DNA of 64,000 nucleotides from Spirochaetales bacterium (GTDB taxonomy: Bacteria; Spirochaetota; Spirochaetia; SZUA-6; RPPD01): positions 18,166 to 82,165 of the forward strand of contig JAFGJO010000034.1 in the NCBI GenBank assembly GCA_016929065.1, given 5' to 3'. Both the position numbers and the translations under genes were made by a program. Positions 1 to 8,552 of the stretch are shown here, piece by piece. A model generated the notes under the pieces. It was not told where the DNA came from, searched no databases, and worked only from the letters and a program-made list of their open reading frames with translations. Within the stretch, counting starts at the first letter, position 1. Each line of letters starts with the position of its first letter.

Positions 1-1
1 A

Positions 2-688
2 TTGAATGACAAGATTGATTCACTTCATGAACTCAATCCGATGCTCGGTCACCGCGGCTGCCGTCTTGGCATTACCTATCCGGAAATCTATGATATGCAG
101 GTTGAGGCAATCATCAGTGCAGCATGTGAAGTTGCCGCAAATGGTGTGAAAGTTATTCCTGAAATCATGATTCCGCTTGTCGGAACCGTTGAAGAGCTCA
201 AACGTCTCAAGGAAAACGCAGAGGCAGTGATTGCGTCTGTATTTGCGGCAAAGAAAAGGAAAGTTGCCTACATGATCGGAACGATGATCGAGATTCCGCG
301 CGCAGCACTTGTCGCCGACAAGATTGCAGAGCATGCGGAGTTTTTCTCTTTCGGAACCAACGATCTGACGCAGATGACTTTTGGGTACTCACGAGACGAT
401 GCCGGTGTATTCCTTCCGGAGTATGTTGAAAAAGGCGTACTTGATAGAGATCCTTTCCAGGTTCTTGACCAGGAAGGCGTGGGACTTCTTGTTGAAACCG
501 GTATTGCAAAAGGCCGGAAGACAAAGAAGGATCTTAAAGTTGGTATCTGCGGAGAACATGGCGGTGATCCAACCACTGTTGAATTTTGTTTCAATATCGG
601 GATGAATTACGTATCCTGTTCACCGTACCGCGTGCCGATTGCTCGCCTTGCGGCTGCGCAGGCAGTGCTCAACAGTAAAAAGAAATAA
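2..688 (+). CDS. ppdK: Pyruvate, phosphate dikinase, C-terminal part (5' end outside window)
   Basis: This is the C-terminal PEP/pyruvate domain of pyruvate, phosphate dikinase, which interconverts pyruvate + ATP + Pi and PEP + AMP + PPi in the cytoplasm. Visible family motifs are [13 protein letters not shown] at the start, [18 protein letters not shown] in the middle, and [10 protein letters not shown] near the end, which carries the catalytic cysteine that protonates the enolate. Only about 228 codons are present, while family members have roughly 870-900, so the N-terminal ATP-grasp and swivelling phosphohistidine domains lie upstream of base 1. The TTG at base 2 is not a real start. A strong intrinsic terminator follows the stop. 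Identity is secure. Confidence 0.95.
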   Translation: MNDKIDSLHELNPMLGHRGCRLGITYPEIYDMQVEAIISAACEVAANGVKVIPEIMIPLVGTVEELKRLKENAEAVIASVFAAKKRKVAYMIGTMIEIPRAALVADKIAEHAEFFSFGTNDLTQMTFGYSRDDAGVFLPEYVEKGVLDRDPFQVLDQEGVGLLVETGIAKGRKTKKDLKVGICGEHGGDPTTVEFCFNIGMNYVSCSPYRVPIARLAAAQAVLNSKKK

Positions 689-709
689 ATTTATTTTATT
701 GAATATCGG

Positions 710-742
710 GCCGCCTGCACATGTGTGTGGGCGGCTTTTTTT
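710..742 (+). terminator. Intrinsic terminator after ppdK
   Basis: An 11-bp GC-rich stem (arms 710-720 and 725-735, two G-T wobbles) with a 4-nt loop is followed directly by seven T residues. It lies 21 nt after the ppdK stop and should end that transcript. Confidence 0.85.
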
Positions 743-996
743 AAAAACAATATCACGCAGAGTCCGCTGTGAGATCGCAGAGGAAGAATTTGTAAGGAAG
801 CCATCTGGCCGCCATCAAGGATCTTTTTTATCATAACACCAGGAGAGGGAAGTTCCTTATAGAACCTTCAACACGAAAATATTGATATTATCCCGGTAGT
901 TATCGGGGTTGTCATGATCGTTTCAGAGACTGATCGCGGATTTATAATAGTAGACCAGGCCGCTGAAGTGCACAGCTTTCATAATTTTATTTGAAA

Positions 997-1030
997 TAAA
1001 TTTGATTCCTGAATCAATTTAGAGAATCAT
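997..1030 (+). promoter_or_regulatory. Possible promoter with inverted repeat upstream of the ankyrin gene
   Basis: TTGATT (1002-1007) and AATCAT (1025-1030) are 17 bp apart. A near-perfect inverted repeat (GATTC-CT-GAATC core with A/T-rich flanks, 997-1020) spans the -35 and spacer and could be an operator. The rest of the 743-1060 gap shows no convincing gene or RNA. Confidence 0.35.
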
Positions 1031-1060
1031 TAAATAAATATTAATAAAAGGAGCATTACT

Positions 1061-1438
1061 ATGAAAAAGTACTATCAATTAATCTGGATACTGATTTTAT
1101 TCCTGGCTGGCAGCGCTGTTGTATTTGCAGATGGAATGGCAGCCGCTCCCCCGATATCTGCAAAAGACAGTTTTTTTGCTGCAGTGAACCGGGGAGATGT
1201 CGCCACAGCGAAGTCATTCCTTGATTCGAAACAGGTGTCTATAAATGATAAAGATGATATGGGCAATACAGCAATGATGATTGCGGTTAACAGAATCGAT
1301 CTGCCGATGGTGATCGCATTGATTCAGTACAAACCTGATGTCAGCGCTAAGAATTCCAGAGGACAAACGGTAATGGATATTGCAGAAACCAAGGGGAATG
1401 CACAGCTTACAACAACGCTGAAGCAGGCTGGATTTTAG
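1061..1438 (+). CDS. Exported ankyrin-repeat protein
   Basis: A 125-residue protein with an N-terminal signal peptide (two lysines, a hydrophobic stretch to about residue 22, then a probable cleavage site near VFADG). The mature part is short ankyrin repeats: a FFAAVNRGDVATAKSFLD-type helix pair, then DDMGNTAMMIAVNRIDLPMV, then NSRGQTVMDIAETKGN. Ankyrin domains bind other proteins; the partner cannot be deduced. The start is supported by AAAAGGAG 7 nt upstream. It is a single-gene unit between two intrinsic terminators. The location is probably periplasmic. Confidence 0.8.
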   Translation: MKKYYQLIWILILFLAGSAVVFADGMAAAPPISAKDSFFAAVNRGDVATAKSFLDSKQVSINDKDDMGNTAMMIAVNRIDLPMVIALIQYKPDVSAKNSRGQTVMDIAETKGNAQLTTTLKQAGF

Positions 1439-1473
1439 TTGTACAGATTTTTGATAAAATTTTGAAAATATGA

Positions 1474-1498
1474 GCCCTTCATCATGGAGGGCTTTTTT
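1474..1498 (+). terminator. Intrinsic terminator after the ankyrin gene
   Basis: A GCCCTTC / GGAGGGC stem (one G-T pair) with a 5-nt loop is followed by six T residues, 36 nt after the stop codon. Confidence 0.8.
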
Positions 1499-1524
1499 CC
1501 CTCTCACACGGTTTCAGTGATATA

Positions 1525-2430
1525 TCATTCTTCACTCATTACATTGACAATACGCGGTGTCACTTCGGAAATATTCTTCACATCATGAAAAAACGGGGCG
1601 GCCGGGCCGAAGACATAGAGCCCCACCGGGTTTGTCGTGTGCATACCGGTCGAAAGGTCTTCAAAATTCCCGTGATCACTGCAAATGACAATACTGGTCT
1701 TTGGTTCAATGTTTTTTTTCAAAGCAGAAAAAAAGTCTTTTAACACAGCGAGAAATAATTCCGCTTTGACACGGTCCTGTTTGTGGCCGATTAAATCTGT
1801 TTTAAATGATTCAAATAAAACAAAATCATTGTTATTTGTTATTCCGGCAAGATGTTTGCCCGCCAGTTTACCATTGATGACCGGAACAGAATGAATCACC
1901 TTGTACTTCTGAAAGGCTTCGCGGGTAATATCCCAGCAAAGTGCATTTCCTTCCAGCAGGTCCTCAATCATCAGAAAAGGGATATCTGCCCCGAAAACAC
2001 AGTGTGTGGTGACCGAAAACCGGCGGTTTTTTTCTTTTATATAATTGAAGTAATGGTCAGAATAGGCATTGGCAAAAACAGGCTTCCTGCCCAGATTTTT
2101 TATTTTCAAATGAATATTCTCATGATGAATAATCTCAACGAGTCCATGATTGGGAAAGGCAGGAAGGTGAAAGCCGATTTCTTTTGCAGCGTTTATACCG
2201 GTAAAAAGGGTTGTCTGGCCGGTGGCACTCTGGGGGATGCCGGGGACACCACAGGCAGCATCCAGAGGGATGGCAGTCACTGATTCAGTTTTTATATTGA
2301 GGTTCAAGTCTGGCAGTTCGGGAAAAAAATCAGTAAACAACTGATTTCCGAATGTGACAACCGGATTGTCCGGACTGTTTTGCCCCAGTCCAAACCCGTC
2401 AAGAAATACAAAAACTATTTTCTGCTGCAC
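1525..2430 (-). CDS. Alkaline-phosphatase-superfamily metalloenzyme (phosphoglyceromutase-like)
   Basis: The protein begins with a metal-binding motif of the alkaline phosphatase / phosphopentomutase superfamily (IVFVFLDGFGLG). It keeps a Thr/Ser nucleophile region (QSATGQTTLFTG), a D-x3-H site (TDLIGHKQ), the C-terminal SDHGNFED metal ligands and a HTTNPVG histidine. It therefore probably acts on a phosphate ester or transfers phosphate using two metal ions, but the substrate is unknown. The reading frame is open to 2484. I choose GTG at 2430 because a GGAG lies 10 nt upstream and the family usually starts just before the IVFVFLDG strand. It is convergent with the ankyrin gene. Confidence 0.7.
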   Translation of the reverse strand: MQQKIVFVFLDGFGLGQNSPDNPVVTFGNQLFTDFFPELPDLNLNIKTESVTAIPLDAACGVPGIPQSATGQTTLFTGINAAKEIGFHLPAFPNHGLVEIIHHENIHLKIKNLGRKPVFANAYSDHYFNYIKEKNRRFSVTTHCVFGADIPFLMIEDLLEGNALCWDITREAFQKYKVIHSVPVINGKLAGKHLAGITNNNDFVLFESFKTDLIGHKQDRVKAELFLAVLKDFFSALKKNIEPKTSIVICSDHGNFEDLSTGMHTTNPVGLYVFGPAAPFFHDVKNISEVTPRIVNVMSEE

Positions 2431-2528
2431 AAATGCTTCACTCCAATTGTAAAAGACGGTATGTTCAATAGCATACCGACTCATGCAGCTTGAGGCAAGT
2501 GAAATGCTGGTAGTAAAAGGGGAGTAGA

Positions 2529-2556
2529 TTGACGGGGTTAATTTACTTTACATGAT
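2529..2556 (+). promoter_or_regulatory. Possible promoter for the deacetylase-tsaD unit
   Basis: TTGACG (2529-2534) and CATGAT (2551-2556) are separated by 16 bp, about 55 nt before the start of the deacetylase gene. Confidence 0.4.
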
Positions 2557-2610
2557 GCCGAAAATCAAGTAATACCGTGTGCATGGAACACAGACAGGAA
2601 GTACATTCAA

Positions 2611-3648
2611 ATGAAAAAAAAATCAAAGCCGGCGATAAAAAAAACAGCAGCGAATAAAAGGAAAAGAACAGGTACGCGGGTGAATACACCCTTACTGGTT
2701 TTATTGCTTTCAGGCATTCTTGTGCTGCTGGTGCTGATATTGCTGAACATTCCAAAAAATAACGGTGAAGGAAATGTACCAATATCAGTGGCGCCGGACA
2801 GATATAGCATGCAGAATTCGATTGACCCGGAATCAGATTCCCGGGCCCGAAACAACAGGCAGAATGACCGCATGCAGGATGCATCAGCCTCGCAGACATC
2901 CGAAGAAACAAGCGAAAATGTTCAGCACAGGAATACCGCATTACTGTCTGCAACGTCACGTGTGATCATCGGCAGGATTGCGGTGGTGATTGATGACGCG
3001 GGAAATGATGCCGTCTCACTTGCTCCATTTCTCTTATTTAAGGGCAAACTCACTGTTGCTGTGCTGCCGCTGCTGCCGAACTCAAAGCTCAATGCGGAAA
3101 ATGCTTTCAAGGCAAAGAAAGAAGTAATTCTGCATCAGCCCATGCAGCCGATCGGAGAAAACAAAACAGGCCCGGGAATGATCGGGATTGATGCATCACG
3201 GGAACAGATACAACAGCTCCTGCGGGAAAACCTGAAAACCGTTCCGCATGCATCCGGCCTGAACAACCATATGGGCTCGTTGGCGACACAGAATGATCTG
3301 GTCATGGATGCGGTTTTTGGGTATTGTAAACAGGAAAATATGTATTTTCTTGACAGCCGGACAACCGCCGCAACCCTCGGCAAGGCATATGCAGAGAAAT
3401 ATAATATTTCTTTCGCAGAGAGAAAGATTTTTCTGGATTCTGTTCCGGGAAAGGAAAATATTGCCGACTCGCTGAACAAAGGCATCGAACATGCAAAACG
3501 GGACGGGAGTGTGGTGGTGATCGGCCATGTGCAGAACCCCGAGGTGATCGCCGTGCTGAATGAACAGTATGACCGTCTCGTCGCTTCGGGAATCGAGTTT
3601 GTCACTGTCAGGGAACTTATCGAATATAACAGGAGCCGTATTCAGTGA
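2611..3648 (+). CDS. Divergent polysaccharide deacetylase family protein (YibQ-like), membrane anchored
   Basis: A 345-residue protein with a lysine-rich cytoplasmic tail, one transmembrane segment (about residues 30-48), a low-complexity linker to about 110, and a C-terminal divergent polysaccharide deacetylase domain. Recognisable parts are IAVVIDDAGND, LTVAVLPLLPNS, EVILHQPMQP, GLNNHMGS, YFLDSRTT and VVVIGHVQNPEVI. This family has the NodB-like barrel but its substrate is not established. An envelope glycan is the natural inference, acting outside the membrane. AGGAAG lies 11 nt before the ATG. Its stop overlaps the tsaD start by 4 nt (GTGA), so the two are translationally coupled. Confidence 0.82.
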   Translation: MKKKSKPAIKKTAANKRKRTGTRVNTPLLVLLLSGILVLLVLILLNIPKNNGEGNVPISVAPDRYSMQNSIDPESDSRARNNRQNDRMQDASASQTSEETSENVQHRNTALLSATSRVIIGRIAVVIDDAGNDAVSLAPFLLFKGKLTVAVLPLLPNSKLNAENAFKAKKEVILHQPMQPIGENKTGPGMIGIDASREQIQQLLRENLKTVPHASGLNNHMGSLATQNDLVMDAVFGYCKQENMYFLDSRTTAATLGKAYAEKYNISFAERKIFLDSVPGKENIADSLNKGIEHAKRDGSVVVIGHVQNPEVIAVLNEQYDRLVASGIEFVTVRELIEYNRSRIQ

Positions 3649-4664
3649 AAATACTCGGAATTGAAACCTCTTGCGATGAATGTTCGGCCTCGGTTGTCGA
3701 GGACGGGAAAGTCATTTGTTCAAATATCATTGCAACCCAAATAGCTATCCATCGGCCCTTTTATGGCGTAGTCCCGGAAATTGCCTCGCGAAAGCATCTC
3801 GAATGGATTACTCCGGTGGTGATGCAGGCGCTGGAAGAAGCTTCATGCACGTTGCAGGATATTGACGGAGTGGCCGCGACATACCGGCCGGGACTGATCG
3901 GGTCGCTTCTTGTGGGGCTTTCCTATGCAAAAGGGCTTGCATTCACAAGCCAATTGCCGTTTATCGGTGTCGACCATATCGAGGCGCATTTATACGCTGT
4001 GCAGCTTGAACAGCCGCTCGGGTATCCGTTTATCGGTGTTCTTGTTTCCGGCGGACACACCATGATAGCGGTGGTCAATGATTTTGACGATTTTGAAGTG
4101 CTCGGCACCACTATCGATGATGCCTGCGGTGAGGCCTTTGACAAGGTCGCAAAGTTTTACGATTACGGATATCCCGGAGGAGTGGCAATACAGAAACTGG
4201 CGGTGAACGGCAATGCAAAAGCGTTTAAATTTCCGCACCCGTCCCTGCATAAGGGCGATCATCGCTATAATGTATCCTACTCGGGCCTTAAAAATGCAGC
4301 AATCAATCAGCTTGATCTGTTCTGGGACAAAAAGTCGGAAAAATCAGCAGAAAACATCGCAGCCAGTTTTCAAAAAACGGCAATCGATATTCTATTAAGC
4401 AGAGTTTTCCGCGCCGCTGAAGATACCAATATTAAAACCGCCGTTTTCGGAGGCGGAGTTGCTGCCAACAGCTATCTGCGGGAAATACTAAAAGAACATC
4501 CGGATATAAAATCAGTGTTCCCGAGTTTGAAGCTGTGTACCGATAACGCAGCGATGGTTGCAGGATGCGCATATCAGCTGTTCAGCAGGGGAGAGCGTTC
4601 ATCCTTTTCTTTACGTGCCAGTGCCCGGGTTCCGGCATTCCGCTGGCATAAAGGCAAACAATAA
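3645..4664 (+). CDS. tsaD: tRNA N6-adenosine threonylcarbamoyltransferase
   Basis: TsaD (YgjD/Kae1 family) transfers the threonylcarbamoyl group to A37 of tRNAs that read ANN codons, working with TsaB and TsaE, which are not in this window. The ASKHA-fold signatures are clear: LGIETSCDECSASVV at the N terminus, the metal-binding HIEAHLYA motif (two histidines about residue 110), LVSGGHT, GEAFDKVAKF and VFGGGVAANSYLR. At 339 residues it is full length. The start is GTG in a 4-nt overlap with the upstream deacetylase gene. Confidence 0.97.
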   Translation: MKILGIETSCDECSASVVEDGKVICSNIIATQIAIHRPFYGVVPEIASRKHLEWITPVVMQALEEASCTLQDIDGVAATYRPGLIGSLLVGLSYAKGLAFTSQLPFIGVDHIEAHLYAVQLEQPLGYPFIGVLVSGGHTMIAVVNDFDDFEVLGTTIDDACGEAFDKVAKFYDYGYPGGVAIQKLAVNGNAKAFKFPHPSLHKGDHRYNVSYSGLKNAAINQLDLFWDKKSEKSAENIAASFQKTAIDILLSRVFRAAEDTNIKTAVFGGGVAANSYLREILKEHPDIKSVFPSLKLCTDNAAMVAGCAYQLFSRGERSSFSLRASARVPAFRWHKGKQ

Positions 4665-4701
4665 CTGGTACAGGCTTTTTTTTCAGGATTTGATTTCTTT
4701 A

Positions 4702-4730
4702 TTGCGTTGCATTGCAAATATTTGTATAAT
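4702..4730 (+). promoter_or_regulatory. Strong promoter for the flavodoxin-apt unit
   Basis: TTGCGT (4702-4707), 17 bp, then a perfect TATAAT (4725-4730). The predicted transcript has a leader of about 80 nt before the ATG at 4818. Confidence 0.75.
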
Positions 4731-4817
4731 ACGTTGATATTGTTTATGATAGAAATGTGTATCAGAAAAAAGGAACTGAAACTTCCTTTACCTGATAAAG
4801 AAAAAGAGGGGAAACAT

Positions 4818-5261
4818 ATGGCAAATGTAGTGGTTCTCTTTGGCCCGCAAGAGAATTCTATGAAAGAATATGCAAAAACAATTGCTGACGCGTTCAAAAA
4901 TAAAAAATACAAGGTAACGGTCAAACCGGCATTGAATGCTGAGATACCCGATGTCGCCCCTGCAGATATTATCATCTTCGGGAACAAGTTGAATTCACCG
5001 GATGCGATTCATGAGGATTACCGGGAAATTGTTCGTGCGAGTGAAGGAGTCAATTTTTCGGGCAGGCTTGTTGCTGTATTTACCGAACACGGTTCTGCCA
5101 GCGGCGAGCTGTTCAAATCTGCCATGGCCGATACCGGTGCAACTTTTTTTGAGACATCATTCCGCATAAAAAACAACAAGCTCTCCGGTAAAGAACTGGA
5201 TGAATGGGCCGCTGCCATTGACCGATTTTACAAAGATTTCGAGAATGCGCGCCATGTATGA
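4818..5261 (+). CDS. Flavodoxin-like protein
   Basis: A 147-residue protein with the alternating strand/helix pattern of flavodoxins: VVVLFGPQENSMKEYAKTIADAF is an FMN-phosphate-loop-like start, ADIIIFGNKLNS fits the second cofactor loop, and GRLVAVFTEHGSASGELFKSAM fits the third. Flavodoxin family members carry low-potential electrons using FMN; the partner is unknown. The frame is open further upstream, but the ATG at 4818 has a GAGGGG site 6 nt before it, and the upstream codons contain the promoter. It overlaps apt by 8 nt, so the two genes are co-transcribed. Confidence 0.65.
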   Translation: MANVVVLFGPQENSMKEYAKTIADAFKNKKYKVTVKPALNAEIPDVAPADIIIFGNKLNSPDAIHEDYREIVRASEGVNFSGRLVAVFTEHGSASGELFKSAMADTGATFFETSFRIKNNKLSGKELDEWAAAIDRFYKDFENARHV

Positions 5262-5778
5262 TCTTGATAAAGCCATCCGTAAAATCCCTGATTTCCCCAA
5301 GCCGGGGATTCTTTTTTATGATATCACCAGCATTCTTGCAAATCAGGAAGCTTTTTCGTACTGCATTGCACAAATGAAGGAATTGTTCAAAGACATTGAG
5401 TTCGATGCAGTTGCCGGAATTGAATCCCGGGGATTTCTGTTTGCCGCTCCCTTTGCGCTGGAGCGAAAACTGCCGCTGGTACTGATCCGGAAAAAAGGAA
5501 AACTGCCCGGAAAAACCTTTCAGGAAGAAGTCACACTGGAATATGGAACTGATGTCATCGAAGTACATCAGGAGGATGTGAAACAAAACGCCAGGATTTT
5601 ACTGGTGGATGATCTCATCGCCACCGGAGGAACCCTTCAGTCTGCCTGCAAACTTCTCGCACGTGGCGGTGCAAAAGTATCTGCGATTTTCGGGGTCATC
5701 GGATTGCCGTTTTTAAACTATATGGAAAAGCTGCGCGATATCAGGGTTGAAACACTTGTCAACTATGCGGGTGAATAA
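5254..5778 (+). CDS. apt: Adenine phosphoribosyltransferase
   Basis: Apt salvages adenine by reaction with PRPP to give AMP. The family signature IRKIPDFPKPGILFYDIT is near the N terminus, AGIESRGFLFAAPFA follows, and the PRPP loop ILLVDDLIATGGTLQSA lies around residue 120. Length (174 aa) matches the family. An in-frame ATG at 5245 is possible, but 5254 gives the usual family start with a GAGA 9 nt upstream. It overlaps the end of the flavodoxin-like gene. Confidence 0.95.
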   Translation: MYDLDKAIRKIPDFPKPGILFYDITSILANQEAFSYCIAQMKELFKDIEFDAVAGIESRGFLFAAPFALERKLPLVLIRKKGKLPGKTFQEEVTLEYGTDVIEVHQEDVKQNARILLVDDLIATGGTLQSACKLLARGGAKVSAIFGVIGLPFLNYMEKLRDIRVETLVNYAGE

Positions 5779-5935
5779 GATAAAAAAATGTGGCTTTTCT
5801 GAAGATTGTTTGCTATATTATTGATGCATTCCATGCAAATTGACAGGAATAACTGTAATTTTGGGAAAAATCCAGGTGGACATGACTTTTTTCGGTTTTG
5901 CACCAGACAGGCCGCAGTTTTTGGAAAGGTCCCTA

Positions 5936-5964
5936 TTGACCGTTGATTTTTTCTATGATATTCT
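5936..5964 (+). promoter_or_regulatory. Promoter of the rplU operon
   Basis: TTGACC (5936-5941), 17 bp, TATTCT (5959-5964). The start would be near 5971, giving a leader of about 32 nt with GAGGGT before the rplU ATG. Confidence 0.55.
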
Positions 5965-6002
5965 CGTTGATTCAAATTGAATATATACATGAGGGTTAAT
6001 TA

Positions 6003-6323
6003 ATGTACGCGTTGGTTGAAATTAAAGGAAAGCAATATAAGGCAGAGAAAGGTTCTCTGCTCAAAGTTGACCGTCTTGAGAGCAAGGAAGGGGATAAAGT
6101 TGAATTCGATTCAATCCTTCTTTTAAGCGACAAGGGCAATGTTACTGTTGGTGAGCCGTATGTTCAGGGGGCCAAAATCTCTGCAAAAGTGGAAACCCAT
6201 GGACGCGGAAAAAAGGTAATTGTTTTCAAATACAAAAAAAGAAAAGATTACCAGAAAAAGAACGGTTTCCGTTCGCAGTTCACTGAAATTCGCGTTGAAA
6301 ACATCTCAACTGCGGTAAAATAA
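6003..6323 (+). CDS. rplU: 50S ribosomal protein bL21
   Basis: bL21, 106 residues, binds 23S rRNA in the large subunit. The N-terminal YALVEIKGKQYKAEKG and the C-terminal basic KYKKRKDYQKKNGFRSQFT are diagnostic. GAGGGT precedes the ATG by 7 nt. It heads the conserved bL21-Prp-bL27-Obg operon. Confidence 0.97.
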   Translation: MYALVEIKGKQYKAEKGSLLKVDRLESKEGDKVEFDSILLLSDKGNVTVGEPYVQGAKISAKVETHGRGKKVIVFKYKKRKDYQKKNGFRSQFTEIRVENISTAVK

Positions 6324-6375
6324 CATGTTTTCCCGGCAGTCAGATGCAGGGAACCAGATTTGACAAGGAAGCACC

Positions 6376-6732
6376 GTGATTGCAGTTGCAGTAGGGCTTG
6401 ACTCCCATGAATGCATTTCGGAGCTGAATGTTACCGGACATGCCGGGCTCGACATCAAGGGGAATGATCCGCTCTGTGCTGCTGTGTCAATACTGACGAG
6501 AACACTGCTCACTGCGTTATATGCAACCGGTGTTGCAGATATAAAAGACGAGCATGAACAAGAAGGGATGCTCGCGGCTGAAATAACTATTCAGGATAGT
6601 GCCGATTTTTCGCGGATCGCGGGGATTACAGCATTTTTTCTGACAGGGTTATTCGAGCTGCAGAATGATTATCCCCAGACAATAATGATAGATTTATTTA
6701 CAAAGAATTCGGAGGAAACAGATGGCACATAA
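6376..6732 (+). CDS. prp: Ribosomal-processing cysteine protease Prp homologue
   Basis: A 118-residue protein located between rplU and rpmA, exactly where Prp lies in Firmicutes and relatives. It has the catalytic pair in the conserved context: VTGHAGLD (His) followed by [12 protein letters not shown] (Cys). In Firmicutes, Prp removes a short N-terminal extension from bL27. The start is GTG at 6376 with AAGGA 7 nt upstream. Its 3' end overlaps rpmA by 11 nt. The bL27 encoded next to it has no extension, so the substrate here is unclear. Confidence 0.85.
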   Translation: MIAVAVGLDSHECISELNVTGHAGLDIKGNDPLCAAVSILTRTLLTALYATGVADIKDEHEQEGMLAAEITIQDSADFSRIAGITAFFLTGLFELQNDYPQTIMIDLFTKNSEETDGT

Positions 6733-6979
6733 AAAAGGCGGCGGGAGTTCAAAAAACGGCCGCGATTCCAATTCACAGCGGCTTGGCGTAAAACGTTTCG
6801 GTGGTGAAACTGTCACTGCAGGAAGTATCCTTGTCCGGCAGAGAGGAACCCGTATACACCCCGGTGTGAATGTCGGCATCGGGCGTGATGATACACTCTT
6901 CGCAAAGGCAAACGGGACCGTTGCATATCAGGAAAGACGCGGCCGTAAATACGCCAGCATTGTTCCTGCAGCAAAATAA
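6722..6979 (+). CDS. rpmA: 50S ribosomal protein bL27
   Basis: bL27, 85 residues, reaches the peptidyl transferase centre with its N terminus. The sequence begins directly with [21 protein letters not shown], the mature-type N terminus, and continues with [17 protein letters not shown] and [22 protein letters not shown] sits 6 nt before the ATG, so the start is firm and leaves no room for a cleavable leader of the MLKLNLQFFA type. Confidence 0.97.
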   Translation: MAHKKGGGSSKNGRDSNSQRLGVKRFGGETVTAGSILVRQRGTRIHPGVNVGIGRDDTLFAKANGTVAYQERRGRKYASIVPAAK

Positions 6980-6991
6980 TCTTTTTTCAGA

Positions 6992-8008
6992 GTGTTCGGC
7001 TTTGTTGATGAAGTCGCAATAGAAGTATCCTCGGGTGATGGCGGAGACGGCGCGGTTTCTTTCCGGCGGGAAAAATATGTTCCCAAGGGTGGCCCGGACG
7101 GTGGTGACGGCGGGAGGGGCGGAGATGTTGTTTTTATCGTGAAGAACAATGTCCGTACACTTATGCACCTGAAATTAAAGCGGGTATTCAAAGCGGAAAA
7201 CGGCAGGCCAGGCATGGGAAAACGTATGCACGGCAAAGACGGCGGTGAAATTGAAATCCCTGTGCCCCTGGGAACGCTTTTACGTGATCCTGATTCAAAA
7301 AAAATTATCAAAGACTTTTCAACACCGGGTGAACGGTGGATATTCCTTGAAGGCGGCAATGGCGGAAAGGGAAACTGGCATTTCCGCAGTGCAACCCGGC
7401 AGACTCCACGGTTTGCCATTCCCGGAAAAAGCGGCAAACAACGGAAACTTTTCTGCGAATTGCAGGTTATTGCAGATATCGGACTGGTTGGATTTCCCAA
7501 CGCGGGAAAATCCACGCTGTTATCGGTGCTCACCAATGCCACACCAAAAATAGGCTCGTATCCGTTTACTACACTCACGCCCAATCTGGGGATACTGTCC
7601 TGCAAGGGCCATGAAGTAGTCATTGCGGATATTCCCGGAATTATTGAGGGAGCATCAAAAGGGGTGGGCCTGGGGTTGACCTTTCTGCGCCATATATCCC
7701 GGACAAAACTTCTTGTGTTTTTGATTGACATCACCGCAGAAAACGGAATACATGAGATGGAAGTACTCCTGAATGAACTTTCAGAATTTTCCCCGGAACT
7801 TGCCGGCCGTGAAAGGATCATTGTCTGTACAAAATCTGATGCAGTCGAAGAAAATGACCTTCCCGGCGAAATGGCAAAGGCTTTTCCAAATGATAAAATT
7901 ATGACAATATCAAGTATAACAATGAACGGTATTGAGGAACTGAAGAACATTTTCATTGAACGGACTGGAAAACTGAATGAAGACAGCACTTCTGGGCGGG
8001 ACGTTTAA
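6992..8008 (+). CDS. obgE: GTPase Obg/CgtA
   Basis: Obg, 338 residues, is an essential GTPase in 50S assembly and stress control. The glycine-rich Obg domain fills residues 1-155 (GDGGDGAVSFRREKYVPKGG, GGDGGRGGDV), followed by the G domain: G1 GFPNAGKSTL, G2 YPFTTLTPN, G3 DIPGIIEGA, G4 CTKSDA, and G5 SSIT. The optional C-terminal OCT domain is absent. The start is GTG with no clear Shine-Dalgarno sequence, 12 nt after rpmA. Its 3' end overlaps nadD by 32 nt. Confidence 0.96.
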   Translation: MFGFVDEVAIEVSSGDGGDGAVSFRREKYVPKGGPDGGDGGRGGDVVFIVKNNVRTLMHLKLKRVFKAENGRPGMGKRMHGKDGGEIEIPVPLGTLLRDPDSKKIIKDFSTPGERWIFLEGGNGGKGNWHFRSATRQTPRFAIPGKSGKQRKLFCELQVIADIGLVGFPNAGKSTLLSVLTNATPKIGSYPFTTLTPNLGILSCKGHEVVIADIPGIIEGASKGVGLGLTFLRHISRTKLLVFLIDITAENGIHEMEVLLNELSEFSPELAGRERIIVCTKSDAVEENDLPGEMAKAFPNDKIMTISSITMNGIEELKNIFIERTGKLNEDSTSGRDV

Positions 8009-8552
8009 TCCTGTTCACTTTGGACATCTCTTTCTTGCAGACGAAGTACTGCACAAGGCGGGATATGATCACATTATCTTTGTACCGACTTTTATGCCTG
8101 CTCATAAAAAGATGAAAAGCCCTGTCAAACCGGCTGACCGTCTGGAAATGCTGAACATTGCAGTAAAACCATATGACTGTTTTAGTGTTGATGACTGTGA
8201 AATTAAGAGGAAGGGGATTTCTTTCATGATCGATACGCTGCGGGAAGTTCATAGAAAATACGGTTTTCCCGGAAAAATCGGTTTGATAATCGGGGATGAT
8301 CTTGCCGACAGCTTTCACACATGGAAAAATCCACAGGACATTCTTGAACTTGCTGAACTCGTTGTAGTGAAACGTCTGCATGTGAAATCAAAAAACTACG
8401 GATTTCCCTGTACAGTGATCGAGAATAAAATAGTTTCCATTTCATCGACAGAGATCCGGGAACGTATTCAAAACAGCGAGCCTGTCCGGTTTCTGCTTCC
8501 AGAGGGAGTGTGTTCTTATATTGAAGAAAAAAAACTCTACAGATCTGCATGA
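7977..8552 (+). CDS. nadD: Nicotinate-nucleotide adenylyltransferase
   Basis: NadD joins nicotinate mononucleotide and ATP to make deamido-NAD. Nucleotidyltransferase motifs are GGTFNPVHFGHLFLADEV near the N terminus and ISSTEIRERI near the C terminus. At 191 residues it is full length. It overlaps obgE upstream and yqeK downstream by 32 nt each, an arrangement that implies translational coupling. Together with nadA, nadB and nadC at 11.7-15.2 kb it covers most of de novo NAD synthesis. Confidence 0.95.
   Translation: MKTALLGGTFNPVHFGHLFLADEVLHKAGYDHIIFVPTFMPAHKKMKSPVKPADRLEMLNIAVKPYDCFSVDDCEIKRKGISFMIDTLREVHRKYGFPGKIGLIIGDDLADSFHTWKNPQDILELAELVVVKRLHVKSKNYGFPCTVIENKIVSISSTEIRERIQNSEPVRFLLPEGVCSYIEEKKLYRSA

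Noticed and set aside
639..836. Open frame running from the end of ppdK into the intergenic gap
   Set aside because: It crosses the ppdK terminator, has no ribosome site and no recognisable sequence pattern.
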